Part shown: positions 1 to 6,044 of the stretch, one piece after another
How positions within the stretch are numbered: the stretch's first letter is position 1
Layout of the letters: every line of letters begins with the position of its first letter
DNA from: Gammaproteobacteria bacterium
GTDB lineage: Bacteria; Pseudomonadota; Gammaproteobacteria; Ga0077536
Direction of reading: 5' to 3'
NCBI GenBank assembly: GCA_003540955.1
Contig: DPMX01000160.1
Span: 1 to 7,338, forward strand
DNA: 7,338 bases
The notes under the pieces: generated by a model
The model's database searches: none
What the model was told of the DNA's origin: nothing
Seen by the model: the letters and a program-made list of their open reading frames with translations, nothing else
Made by a program: the position numbers and the translations under genes

Positions 1-1
1 T

Positions 2-208
2 GCTGAAGCCGCGAAAAGCTGGCTCGAGGGGGACACAGGGGCGGACGAAAACTACGCCGAGGAATTGCACGAATTATTTGGAGCCGCTTCTGCGCGAGCG
101 GTCAGCAGAAGACGCAAGTTGTTGTCCTGCTATAAATCTGGATCAGCTCCGGCAACACGCGATTTACGTTCTGCTTGGATAGCCTATCCGGAATATTGGA
201 AAGCCTGA
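2..208 (+). CDS. C-terminal fragment of a protein, possibly a FAD-dependent oxidoreductase (LipT-like)
   Basis: An open frame enters from the left edge and ends at TGA 206-208, leaving 68 residues. It reads AEAAKSWLEGDTGADENYAE at its start, followed by an Arg-rich helix (AVSRRRKLL) and a Trp/Tyr-rich tail ending AYPEYWKA. The Ala-rich start followed by an acidic stretch, a Tyr and basic helices resembles the C-terminal end of geranylgeranyl-reductase-like FAD oxidoreductases. Genomes with sHdr loci often carry such a gene, lipT, among the lipoate-assembly genes. The family call is therefore an inference from a weak resemblance plus context. No FAD motif or catalytic residue lies in the fragment, and another lipoate-locus gene such as the second LipS could also end here. 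It stops 22 bases before the radical SAM gene and probably shares its transcript. Confidence 0.5.
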   Translation, partial: AEAAKSWLEGDTGADENYAEELHELFGAASARAVSRRRKLLSCYKSGSAPATRDLRSAWIAYPEYWKA

Positions 209-218
209 TGTTACAAAC

Positions 219-230
219 GAGGGAAGAGTC
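219..230 (+). promoter_or_regulatory. Ribosome binding site favouring the upstream radical SAM start
   Basis: GAGGG at 219-223 lies seven bases before ATG 231. It is a good Shine-Dalgarno match. The alternative in-frame ATGs at 309 and 429 have no comparable purine run. This is the main reason the 231 start was kept. Confidence 0.55.
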
Positions 231-1490
231 ATGAGCTGCGTAAAATCTCCAGAGTCAACGCAATCCCACGGCCGTGAGAACGGCCGTGGTTTAAACAGCA
301 GCACCGTAATGCAACCGAGACTGCCAAACCCAACGCCGAAAGAATTACGTAACGGGGGCCGGGTTAAGACCAATGGCAGACAACCAACTGGGATTTATCA
401 ACCGAACCACAACTTTCTCGCACCGCACATGCAATCGCCGGAGTATGTGCAGCTCTCGACCGCGGCCGCAATCACGCTCGGCATCATGCAAGGTAAGATG
501 TATCGATGCGAATGCACACGCTGCCTGAACTTGTTGTTGACCTATCCCGAAGGGTGTAGGGCAAACTGCGCGTATTGTGGTCTCGCTAGGCACCGAGAAG
601 CGGAACGTGATTATGCAGATCGCAATTTCATTCGAGTTGATTGGCCGGCAGTACCAATCGACGACATCGTTAATATCGTCGCCAAGGACCTTGCAAACAC
701 GCCCTTCCATCGAATGTGCATTTCGATGATTACACATCCGAAGTCTGACCGTGACACCGTCTCTGTCCTGAAAAAATGGACTGACAAAATTGATCCAAAT
801 ACTTTACCCGTGTCGATATTATCGAATCCGACCACAATGACAAAAGCCGATGTGGTGACGTTGAAAGATCTAGGGGCGGACATTTTTACAGTTGCATTGG
901 ATGCAGCTACTCCGGAAATATTCGATCGCACCAGAGGAAAGGGAGTTCAATCACCACATAAATGGAGCAAATACTGGGAGATTTTGCTCTCCGCGCGCGA
1001 AGTCTTTGGCGCACAAAGATTCGGCGCGCACATCATTGTAGGTATGGGTGAAACTGAGCACGAAGTACTACAGCTTGTCCAGCGTATTGCCAACCTCGGG
1101 GGCCATAGCCACATGTTCTGCTTCTTTCCAGAAAAAGGCTCACTCATGGATCACCTACCGGCCACACCGCGTGACCAATGGCGTCGAGTGCAACTAGCTC
1201 GATATTTGATCGACTATCGAGACGTACAAATCGAACAGATGAAATTTGACAGTGAAGGTCGAATAACGGGATATGGGATCACGGATTCGGAGCTCTGCGA
1301 CGTCATCGACAAGGGGATCGCCTTTCGAACTTCAGGGTGTCCGGGCAAGATTCAAGAAGATATTTCAGCTTGCGACCGGCCCTACGGTGATTCCCCGCCG
1401 AGCAATATCGCCAGCTTCCCCTTTCACCCTCGGAAAAAAGATCTCGCGAAGATTCGCCGCCAACTCGACATCCCGATTGTTGTACGCTGA
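231..1490 (+). CDS. Radical SAM lipoyl synthase component, LipS1/LipS2 family
   Basis: This is a radical SAM enzyme of 419 residues. The SAM-cluster motif is C109-x3-C113-x2-C116 within GCRANCAYCGLAR. A GMGETE stretch at 271-276 and DRTRGKG at 232-238 are typical of the biotin-synthase/lipoyl-synthase side of the superfamily. Extra cysteines C93, C95 and C98 just upstream, plus C370 and C381 near the C-terminus, could hold an auxiliary iron-sulfur cluster serving as sulfur donor. In this family LipS1 and LipS2 together insert two sulfurs into octanoyl groups bound to carrier proteins. I cannot tell which of the two this is, and its partner is not in the window. The lipoate ligase gene follows after about 100 bases. 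Residues 1-66 are polar and look disordered; the conserved region starts near M67, so starts at 309 or 429 remain possible despite the good ribosome site at 219-223. Confidence 0.8.
   Translation: MSCVKSPESTQSHGRENGRGLNSSTVMQPRLPNPTPKELRNGGRVKTNGRQPTGIYQPNHNFLAPHMQSPEYVQLSTAAAITLGIMQGKMYRCECTRCLNLLLTYPEGCRANCAYCGLARHREAERDYADRNFIRVDWPAVPIDDIVNIVAKDLANTPFHRMCISMITHPKSDRDTVSVLKKWTDKIDPNTLPVSILSNPTTMTKADVVTLKDLGADIFTVALDAATPEIFDRTRGKGVQSPHKWSKYWEILLSAREVFGAQRFGAHIIVGMGETEHEVLQLVQRIANLGGHSHMFCFFPEKGSLMDHLPATPRDQWRRVQLARYLIDYRDVQIEQMKFDSEGRITGYGITDSELCDVIDKGIAFRTSGCPGKIQEDISACDRPYGDSPPSNIASFPFHPRKKDLAKIRRQLDIPIVVR
266..289 (+). other. Perfect 10-bp hairpin with GAGA tetraloop
   Basis: CCACGGCCGT at 266-275 and ACGGCCGTGG at 280-289 are exact reverse complements separated by GAGA, a GNRA-type loop. 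Eight of the ten pairs are G-C. TTTAAA follows at 290-295, so only three T residues trail the stem, which is short for a Rho-independent terminator. The hairpin begins 35 bases after the first base of the annotated radical SAM start. If translation really begins at 309, it would instead lie between genes and could act as a weak terminator or attenuator of the upstream gene. The structure is plain in the sequence; its function is inferred. Confidence 0.6.
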
Positions 1491-1594
1491 AACACTTCAA
1501 AAGCCTCTGATGCTTGTGTTTCGTCAGGCTAGCGGGATCGGGATCCGTTCCACCTAATGTTCTATCATCAATGTCACAACGGGAACGAGTATCG

Positions 1595-2674
1595 ATGACG
1601 TATGATTTCCGCGTAATCGACACTGGTCTGCTCGAGGGACGCGAGAACATCTCCTTTGACCAAGCTATGATCGAATTGCATGGCGCCGGCGAGATCCCGG
1701 ACAGTATCCGCTTTATTCGCTTTCCACCGACCGTACTTATCGGCCGTCATCAAGCACTCCGTCAAGAGGTCAAAGTGGATTTTTGTAATCAAAACAATAT
1801 CGGGATAGCACGACGACTCACTGGTGGCGGAGCCATCTACTTCGATGAAGGACAACTCGGTTGGTCACTCGTATTTCACCGCGCAAGCCTAGGCATAGCA
1901 TCGCTGGAGAATCTGGCACGCGATATTTGTGAAGCAGCGGCAACCGGGATCCGTCGCCTTGGCGTCGATGCCCGCTATCGACCGCGCAACGATATTGAAG
2001 TTGGGGGGCGTAAGATCAGCGGCACAGGCGGATTCTTTGACGGTGATACATTGTTCTATCAAGGAACTGTATTGATCGATATGAACCCAGCCGACATGGT
2101 AGCAGCATTACGCGTACCGGCAGCTAAACTGGGCAAGCGGGGCATAGAATCAGCCGCCGAGCGAATCGTAACGCTAAAGGAGCTTCTCGGTGATGCGATC
2201 CCAAATCTCGCCACCATAAAGTCGGCATTGATCGAGGGCTTTACTGAAACGCTTGGGATAACGCCGGTAATCGGGGAGGTTAGTGAGCAAGAGGAAGACT
2301 TAACTCGACGGATTTTCTCGCAAGAGGTGGGAACAGACGCGTTTGTTACAGAAATCGATGACCCGACCTCGGGCACTGATGTGTACGTCGGGTCTCACTC
2401 CGGCCCCGGCGGAACAATCACGTGCTATGTGCGCCTAGAAGGGCCGCGCCAAAATCGAATTCGAGAAATTTTGATTACTGGTGATTTTTTCGTAACACCT
2501 CCTCGTTTCATTTGGGACCTAGAAGCGATTTTGCGCGGTATTACGTTAGATAGGTTTTCAGAGACAGTGCACGCGTTTGTCGATAAAACGACGGTCGATC
2601 TGCTTAGCGTCAAGGCACGCCATTTCGTTGTAGCTTTCGAAAGAGCGGTTTCCGAAGTCATCTCGTCTCGGTAA
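1595..2674 (+). CDS. slpl(AB): Lipoate:protein ligase sLpl(AB)
   Basis: This is a 359-residue ATP-dependent ligase that attaches lipoate or octanoate to a lysine of carrier proteins; in sHdr loci the target is LbpA. The N-terminal LplA-like domain shows VLIGRHQ (47-53), RRLTGGGAIYF (73-83) and NDIEVGGRKISG (132-143), with K140 matching the substrate-binding lysine of LplA. The C-terminal part, with GTITCYVRLEG followed by a GDFF motif and a downstream helix, matches the accessory LplB-type domain. Both domains are thus fused, as in sLpl(AB). The frame is open upstream to a TTG at 1514 and an ATG at 1571, but homology begins at MTYDFRVIDTG, a fit to the LplA N-terminus. GGGAACGAG at 1581-1589 may serve as a weak ribosome site. 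About 100 bases separate it from the radical SAM gene, and eight bases separate it from the next gene. Confidence 0.88.
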   Translation: MTYDFRVIDTGLLEGRENISFDQAMIELHGAGEIPDSIRFIRFPPTVLIGRHQALRQEVKVDFCNQNNIGIARRLTGGGAIYFDEGQLGWSLVFHRASLGIASLENLARDICEAAATGIRRLGVDARYRPRNDIEVGGRKISGTGGFFDGDTLFYQGTVLIDMNPADMVAALRVPAAKLGKRGIESAAERIVTLKELLGDAIPNLATIKSALIEGFTETLGITPVIGEVSEQEEDLTRRIFSQEVGTDAFVTEIDDPTSGTDVYVGSHSGPGGTITCYVRLEGPRQNRIREILITGDFFVTPPRFIWDLEAILRGITLDRFSETVHAFVDKTTVDLLSVKARHFVVAFERAVSEVISSR

Positions 2675-2682
2675 GATTTGAA

Positions 2683-3378
2683 ATGAAATCGCTCGTTGCG
2701 ATCCAACATACGTCAGCGGACTATCTCGGCTTGGTCGAGGACCACCTCGAAGGGCGTCGGATAAGATTTACGTATTCTCGACCATTTACTGAACAAGGTA
2801 GCGTGCCGTTGTTAAAGCGAGTCGGTGATGGCCTAGTGTTACTTGGTGGTGGCCCGTGGGGCGCCGCCGGAATCCGAAACCTACCGAGCCTAGTTGAAGA
2901 AGTGGAGTTAACCTACGAATGCCTAAAATCGAACCTCCCAGTGATCGGAATCGGGCTTGGCTCTCAAATCCTTGCCCTAGCTGCAGGAGGCTCCACCATC
3001 GAAACACCATTATGCTTTAGTGCAGGATACGCCAAACGCACAACACCTAATGCCCTAAATGGTTACCTCCCCCATCGATACCCGCTAATAGAATATATGC
3101 GAGATAGGCCGCAACCACCCTCTGATGCAGCGATTCTTGCAGTAGATGCTGCTGATCGTCCGGCTCTTTTTCAGATTGGTGGCAATGCGTTCGGATTTAC
3201 CGGCCACCCCGGCGCGAAGCTCGCCATGGTCGAAGATCTACTCATGGAATTCGAAGACGTACCGCACGATCCCGTTCCACAACTTGAGACCTTGCGAACG
3301 ATGAAAACGGAGATAGAAGACACACTCGTACCCATAATGACCGGGTTGGTACAGTTGACTAAGTTGATGCAAACTTGA
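2683..3378 (+). CDS. Class I glutamine-amidotransferase-like protein lacking the catalytic cysteine
   Basis: The 231-residue protein has the fold signatures of a stand-alone class I glutamine amidotransferase: LVLLGGGPWG at 51-60 (oxyanion region) and PVIGIGLGSQILALAAGG at 86-103 (nucleophile elbow). The elbow normally reads GxCxGxQ with a nucleophilic Cys, but here that residue is G91. The downstream His of the triad is present (H175 in GFTGHPG), while the Glu two residues on is G177. The protein therefore looks unable to hydrolyse glutamine and may act as a binding or scaffold protein. It starts eight bases after the lipoate ligase stop, with only a weak ribosome site, which suggests translational coupling. 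A gene of this family is found in sHdr/lipoate loci, and I believe it has been called lipX there, but I am not certain of the name. Its role is not established. Confidence 0.75.
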   Translation: MKSLVAIQHTSADYLGLVEDHLEGRRIRFTYSRPFTEQGSVPLLKRVGDGLVLLGGGPWGAAGIRNLPSLVEEVELTYECLKSNLPVIGIGLGSQILALAAGGSTIETPLCFSAGYAKRTTPNALNGYLPHRYPLIEYMRDRPQPPSDAAILAVDAADRPALFQIGGNAFGFTGHPGAKLAMVEDLLMEFEDVPHDPVPQLETLRTMKTEIEDTLVPIMTGLVQLTKLMQT

Positions 3379-3443
3379 TGTTGGAGTCACCAGTTGACAT
3401 GGCAACGCAGATCTCTAGTTTGATGTCGCGCTTGCTACTGTTA

Positions 3444-3452
3444 TGCTATTAT
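3444..3452 (+). promoter_or_regulatory. Extended -10 promoter candidate for the dsrE-shdr operon
   Basis: TGCTATTAT matches the extended -10 form TGnTATAAT with one mismatch in the hexamer (TATTAT at 3447-3452). No good -35 hexamer sits 17 bases upstream, which extended -10 promoters tolerate. Transcription would start near 3459, giving a leader of about 44 bases before dsrE. It lies in the 124-bp gap between the amidotransferase-like gene and dsrE, the largest gap in the window. Confidence 0.5.
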
Positions 3453-3469
3453 ATTAGTCTTGTCTAATA
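3452..3469 (+). promoter_or_regulatory. Inverted repeat TATTAG-N6-CTAATA, candidate operator
   Basis: TATTAG (3452-3457) and CTAATA (3464-3469) are exact reverse complements around TCTTGT. The dyad overlaps the last base of the -10 element and the predicted transcription start, a position suited to repression. In Hyphomicrobium denitrificans, sHdr genes are controlled by ArsR-family repressors (SoxR, sHdrR), and ArsR proteins commonly bind AT-rich dyads of this size. Assigning the site to such a regulator is inference; no regulator gene is in the window. Confidence 0.45.
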
Positions 3470-3502
3470 AATAGCCGAACTGGAGAATCCAAGAAAATAC
3501 CA

Positions 3503-3880
3503 ATGGCTGAGAAGCTCGTGATTGTAATGGCCAATACGGATCCGCGAAATGGCGAAGAACTCGGGGCTCCGATATTCCAAGCGACCGTAGCTGCTGCTAT
3601 GGAATACGACGTGGATGTGATCTGCACCGCGACATCCGGAGTTTTGATGAAGAAAGGAGTCGCCGAAAATTTATTTATAAAAGAAGGTTCACCAAAATCA
3701 GTGTACGACTTCATCAAAGACGCGTATGAGGCCGGAGTGAAATTCTATTGTTGCTCACCTAATCTTGATTTGTTCGAGATGACGAAAGACGACTTGCTAC
3801 CAGAGTGCGAGGGAATCGTAGGTGGCGCTCACTTGATCGAACAAATTATGGAAGACAGTAGCAAAGTTTTGACTTACTGA
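3503..3880 (+). CDS. dsrE: DsrE-family sulfurtransferase (DsrE3C-like)
   Basis: This 125-residue cytoplasmic protein has the small alpha/beta DsrE/DsrF fold, starting with the strand KLVIVMANTDP. Vicinal cysteines C83 and C84 (FYCCSPNLDL) sit where the active-site cysteine of sHdr-associated DsrE proteins lies; in the Hyphomicrobium DsrE3C protein a Cys pair at these positions has been studied as the sulfur-carrying site. C41 and C102 are additional. The protein is expected to accept sulfane sulfur from TusA or rhodanese partners and pass it toward the sHdr complex. It is the first gene after the candidate promoter and operator and precedes shdrC1 by 20 bases. GGAG at 3482-3485 is rather far from the start, while AAGAAA at 3491-3496 is better placed, so the ribosome site is weak. 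Confidence 0.9.
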   Translation: MAEKLVIVMANTDPRNGEELGAPIFQATVAAAMEYDVDVICTATSGVLMKKGVAENLFIKEGSPKSVYDFIKDAYEAGVKFYCCSPNLDLFEMTKDDLLPECEGIVGGAHLIEQIMEDSSKVLTY

Positions 3881-3900
3881 CAAATACAAATAACTAAACT

Positions 3901-4650
3901 ATGACCGGTATCAACGCCACACGAGTACAAAACTACATAGGTGATCCAATTTCCGCCGAAGCGCCGAGACCGCGCGCCGAACTGGAAGAGATCTTCGCCG
4001 ATATCCAGGCTGATTTTCGTTATGATCACGAACTTAACGGCTGCCTCAATTGCGGTATCTGTACCGCAACCTGTCCGGCCGCACATTATTACGATTTCAG
4101 CCCGCGAGAAATCGTCCAACTTCTATGGACCGAAAATCTCGAAGGCATCTATGATGCGATGCAAGAAAAGATCTGGGCCTGTGCCCAGTGTTACACGTGT
4201 GCCGCGCGTTGTCCGTTCGGCAACTCCCCCGGTGGATTGATTATGTTGATGCGTGAGGCAGCGATTAAACACGGAATGGAATCGGCGAAGAACGTGCTGC
4301 GCCCCTTCAGTCGAGTAATGTTAAAACTCATTTCTACCGGCAATCAGTTGGCGCCTGATATGATAACAGCAGATCACTTCGCCGACTGGGGGCCAAATGT
4401 CTCCAAGATTGACGCGCCGCTGGCATTATTGCGTAAGGCAATACCAATGCCCACATTGAACACTACGAAAACTGCGTGGGAGGTCAATCTTAAGACCTCA
4501 GTAGAGTTGTATACTATATGGGAGGCAACCGGCGTACTTGATCAGCTTGAGACGATCGATGAAAACCTATTTGACGTCATCACCGATATCATGGATGAGA
4601 AGCGCGAGGACTGGGAAGAATTCCTTGAAGAGGAACACGAAGGTGATTAA
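3901..4650 (+). CDS. shdrC1: sHdrC1, ferredoxin-like iron-sulfur subunit
   Basis: This is the HdrC-type subunit (249 residues), an electron carrier within the cytoplasmic sHdr complex. Two complete [4Fe-4S] motifs are visible: C48-x2-C51-x2-C54-x3-C58-P (CLNCGICTATCP) and C94-x2-C97-x2-C100-x3-C104-P (CAQCYTCAARCP). The helical segment after them and an acidic tail (EEFLEEEHEGD) make it longer than methanogen HdrC, which is nearer 185 residues. The gene lies between dsrE and shdrB1, which identifies it as C1 rather than C2. The 20 bases before the ATG are A-rich and hold no Shine-Dalgarno motif, unlike shdrB1 next door. Translation may depend on low structure or on coupling to dsrE. Confidence 0.93.
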   Translation: MTGINATRVQNYIGDPISAEAPRPRAELEEIFADIQADFRYDHELNGCLNCGICTATCPAAHYYDFSPREIVQLLWTENLEGIYDAMQEKIWACAQCYTCAARCPFGNSPGGLIMLMREAAIKHGMESAKNVLRPFSRVMLKLISTGNQLAPDMITADHFADWGPNVSKIDAPLALLRKAIPMPTLNTTKTAWEVNLKTSVELYTIWEATGVLDQLETIDENLFDVITDIMDEKREDWEEFLEEEHEGD

Positions 4651-4685
4651 CAAAGAGGGCAGATCCCTTTAATCGGAGAACAAAG

Positions 4686-6044
4686 ATGACCATACCAACT
4701 GGTGAACGATTTACCGGCCACGGCGCTGAGTGGCGGGATTCAAGCCTGAGTCCGGCAGAAGCTGATACTGCGACAAGATGGGTCGAGCAGAAAATCGATA
4801 AGCGATCCATGCTCACTAACAAGGACCGCGTTGAAGATGTCCGAGACATCATGTGGCAGCTAGAGAAGGAAGGTGAGATCGTAGTTCACCGTGTCTCAGA
4901 TGAACACGAACCTGTGATGGTGAAAACCCTTTATGGATGGGAAAAAAAGATCCCGACCAAACGCCTATGGCATCATAAATCCTGTGGACAATGCGGCAAT
5001 ATTCCTGGCTACCCGGCGTCGTTGTTATGGTTGATGAACGAACTTAACATCGAATACTTAGATGAGACTGATCAGACCTCTTGTACGGCATGGAACTATC
5101 ACGGATCCGGGATAGGCAACATCGAAAGTCTGGCTGCCGTTTTCTTGCGTAATTTTCATCAAGCCTACGTGTCAGCTAAGGCTCAAGGCCTACCGGAGGG
5201 TTATTATTATCCGTTGGTTCATTGCGGCACATCTTTCGGGAATTATAAAGAAGTACGCAGCTACTTGCTGCATTCGGCGAAGTTGCGTGAGCGCACAAAA
5301 CAAATTCTCGGCAAGCTTGGCCGTCTCGTTGACGGCAAGTTACTGATCCCGGAAGAAGTCGTGCACTACTCCGAATGGTTGCACATCATACGCGATAGGA
5401 TCACTGAACGGCAGATCATCGATGCCTCTGAACTTCGCGCGACGATCCACCCTGCATGTCATGTCTACAAAATGGTTCCAGAAGATGCAATCTACGACGA
5501 CGATATCTTAGAAGGCAATCGGGTCGCCGTCTCCACCGGCCTCATAGAGGCCCTAGGTGCTCAAGTCATCGACTACAAAACATGGTATGACTGCTGCGGC
5601 TTTGGCTTCCGGCATATCATTTCGGAACGAGAGTTTACTCGCTCATTCGCCATAGATCGTAAAGTTAAAATCGCAGTTGAAGAAGCGAACGCCGATGTGA
5701 TGATCGGCCACGATACCGGCTGCATCACCACGTTGGATAAAAATCAATGGATCGGTAAAGCCGCAGGTAAGGGCTACGACTTGCCGATACTCGCAGACTG
5801 TCAATTCGCGGCGCTAGTGTGCGGGGCGCACCCGTATAAGATCGTACAATCACACTGGCACGCATCCTCAACCGAAACCTTGATGGATAAACTTGGTATC
5901 GACTGGCAGGCAAAGAAAGCTGAGTTCGAAGCCTACCTAAAACAAATCGAAGCCGGTGGGCCGCAAGATAATTTATACGACCCACGCAAAATGGTGACCT
6001 CCGGGCCCGGTTTCAAAGGTATACGCATCGAGCATCAAGCATGA
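4686..6044 (+). CDS. shdrB1: sHdrB1, CCG-domain subunit with altered cysteine motifs
   Basis: This 452-residue HdrB-type subunit belongs to the sHdr complex and is the proposed site of sulfur chemistry at non-cubane iron-sulfur clusters. An N-terminal extension of about 95 residues precedes the cysteine-rich region, making it far longer than methanogen HdrB (about 300). The first CCG-like module has C100-GQ-C103, then SC at 132-133 where CC is usual, then a lone C180. The second has C258, C303-C304 followed by G, and C346 with D343 in place of the first Cys of a CxxC. C372 and C379 are further downstream. Neither module therefore carries the full Cx(n)CCGx(n)CxxC set. Substitutions in sHdrB1 may be normal for the subfamily; I cannot compare here. 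GGAG at 4676-4679 gives a good ribosome site. Its stop overlaps the shdrA start (ATGA). Confidence 0.9.
   Translation: MTIPTGERFTGHGAEWRDSSLSPAEADTATRWVEQKIDKRSMLTNKDRVEDVRDIMWQLEKEGEIVVHRVSDEHEPVMVKTLYGWEKKIPTKRLWHHKSCGQCGNIPGYPASLLWLMNELNIEYLDETDQTSCTAWNYHGSGIGNIESLAAVFLRNFHQAYVSAKAQGLPEGYYYPLVHCGTSFGNYKEVRSYLLHSAKLRERTKQILGKLGRLVDGKLLIPEEVVHYSEWLHIIRDRITERQIIDASELRATIHPACHVYKMVPEDAIYDDDILEGNRVAVSTGLIEALGAQVIDYKTWYDCCGFGFRHIISEREFTRSFAIDRKVKIAVEEANADVMIGHDTGCITTLDKNQWIGKAAGKGYDLPILADCQFAALVCGAHPYKIVQSHWHASSTETLMDKLGIDWQAKKAEFEAYLKQIEAGGPQDNLYDPRKMVTSGPGFKGIRIEHQA

Noticed and set aside
128..136. TGCTATAAA, resembling an extended -10 promoter for the radical SAM gene
   Set aside because: It lies inside the upstream coding sequence, has no -35 partner and would leave a leader of nearly 90 bases; the short gap to the next gene favours shared transcription.
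1501..1530. Short inverted repeat AGCCT...AGGCT between the radical SAM gene and the lipoate ligase
   Set aside because: Only five pairs with a loop of about 19 bases and no T run; not distinguishable from chance.
1514..1594. N-terminal extension of the lipoate ligase from TTG 1514 or ATG 1571
   Set aside because: The added residues have no similarity to the LplA N-terminus and neither start has a ribosome site; family homology begins at ATG 1595.
3394..3421. A perfect TTGACA -35 hexamer at 3394-3399 as the dsrE promoter
   Set aside because: The only -10 at a usable distance is TAGTTT at 3416-3421 (three of six matches, 16-base spacer), weaker than the extended -10 at 3444-3452. It stays a possible second promoter but I did not list it.
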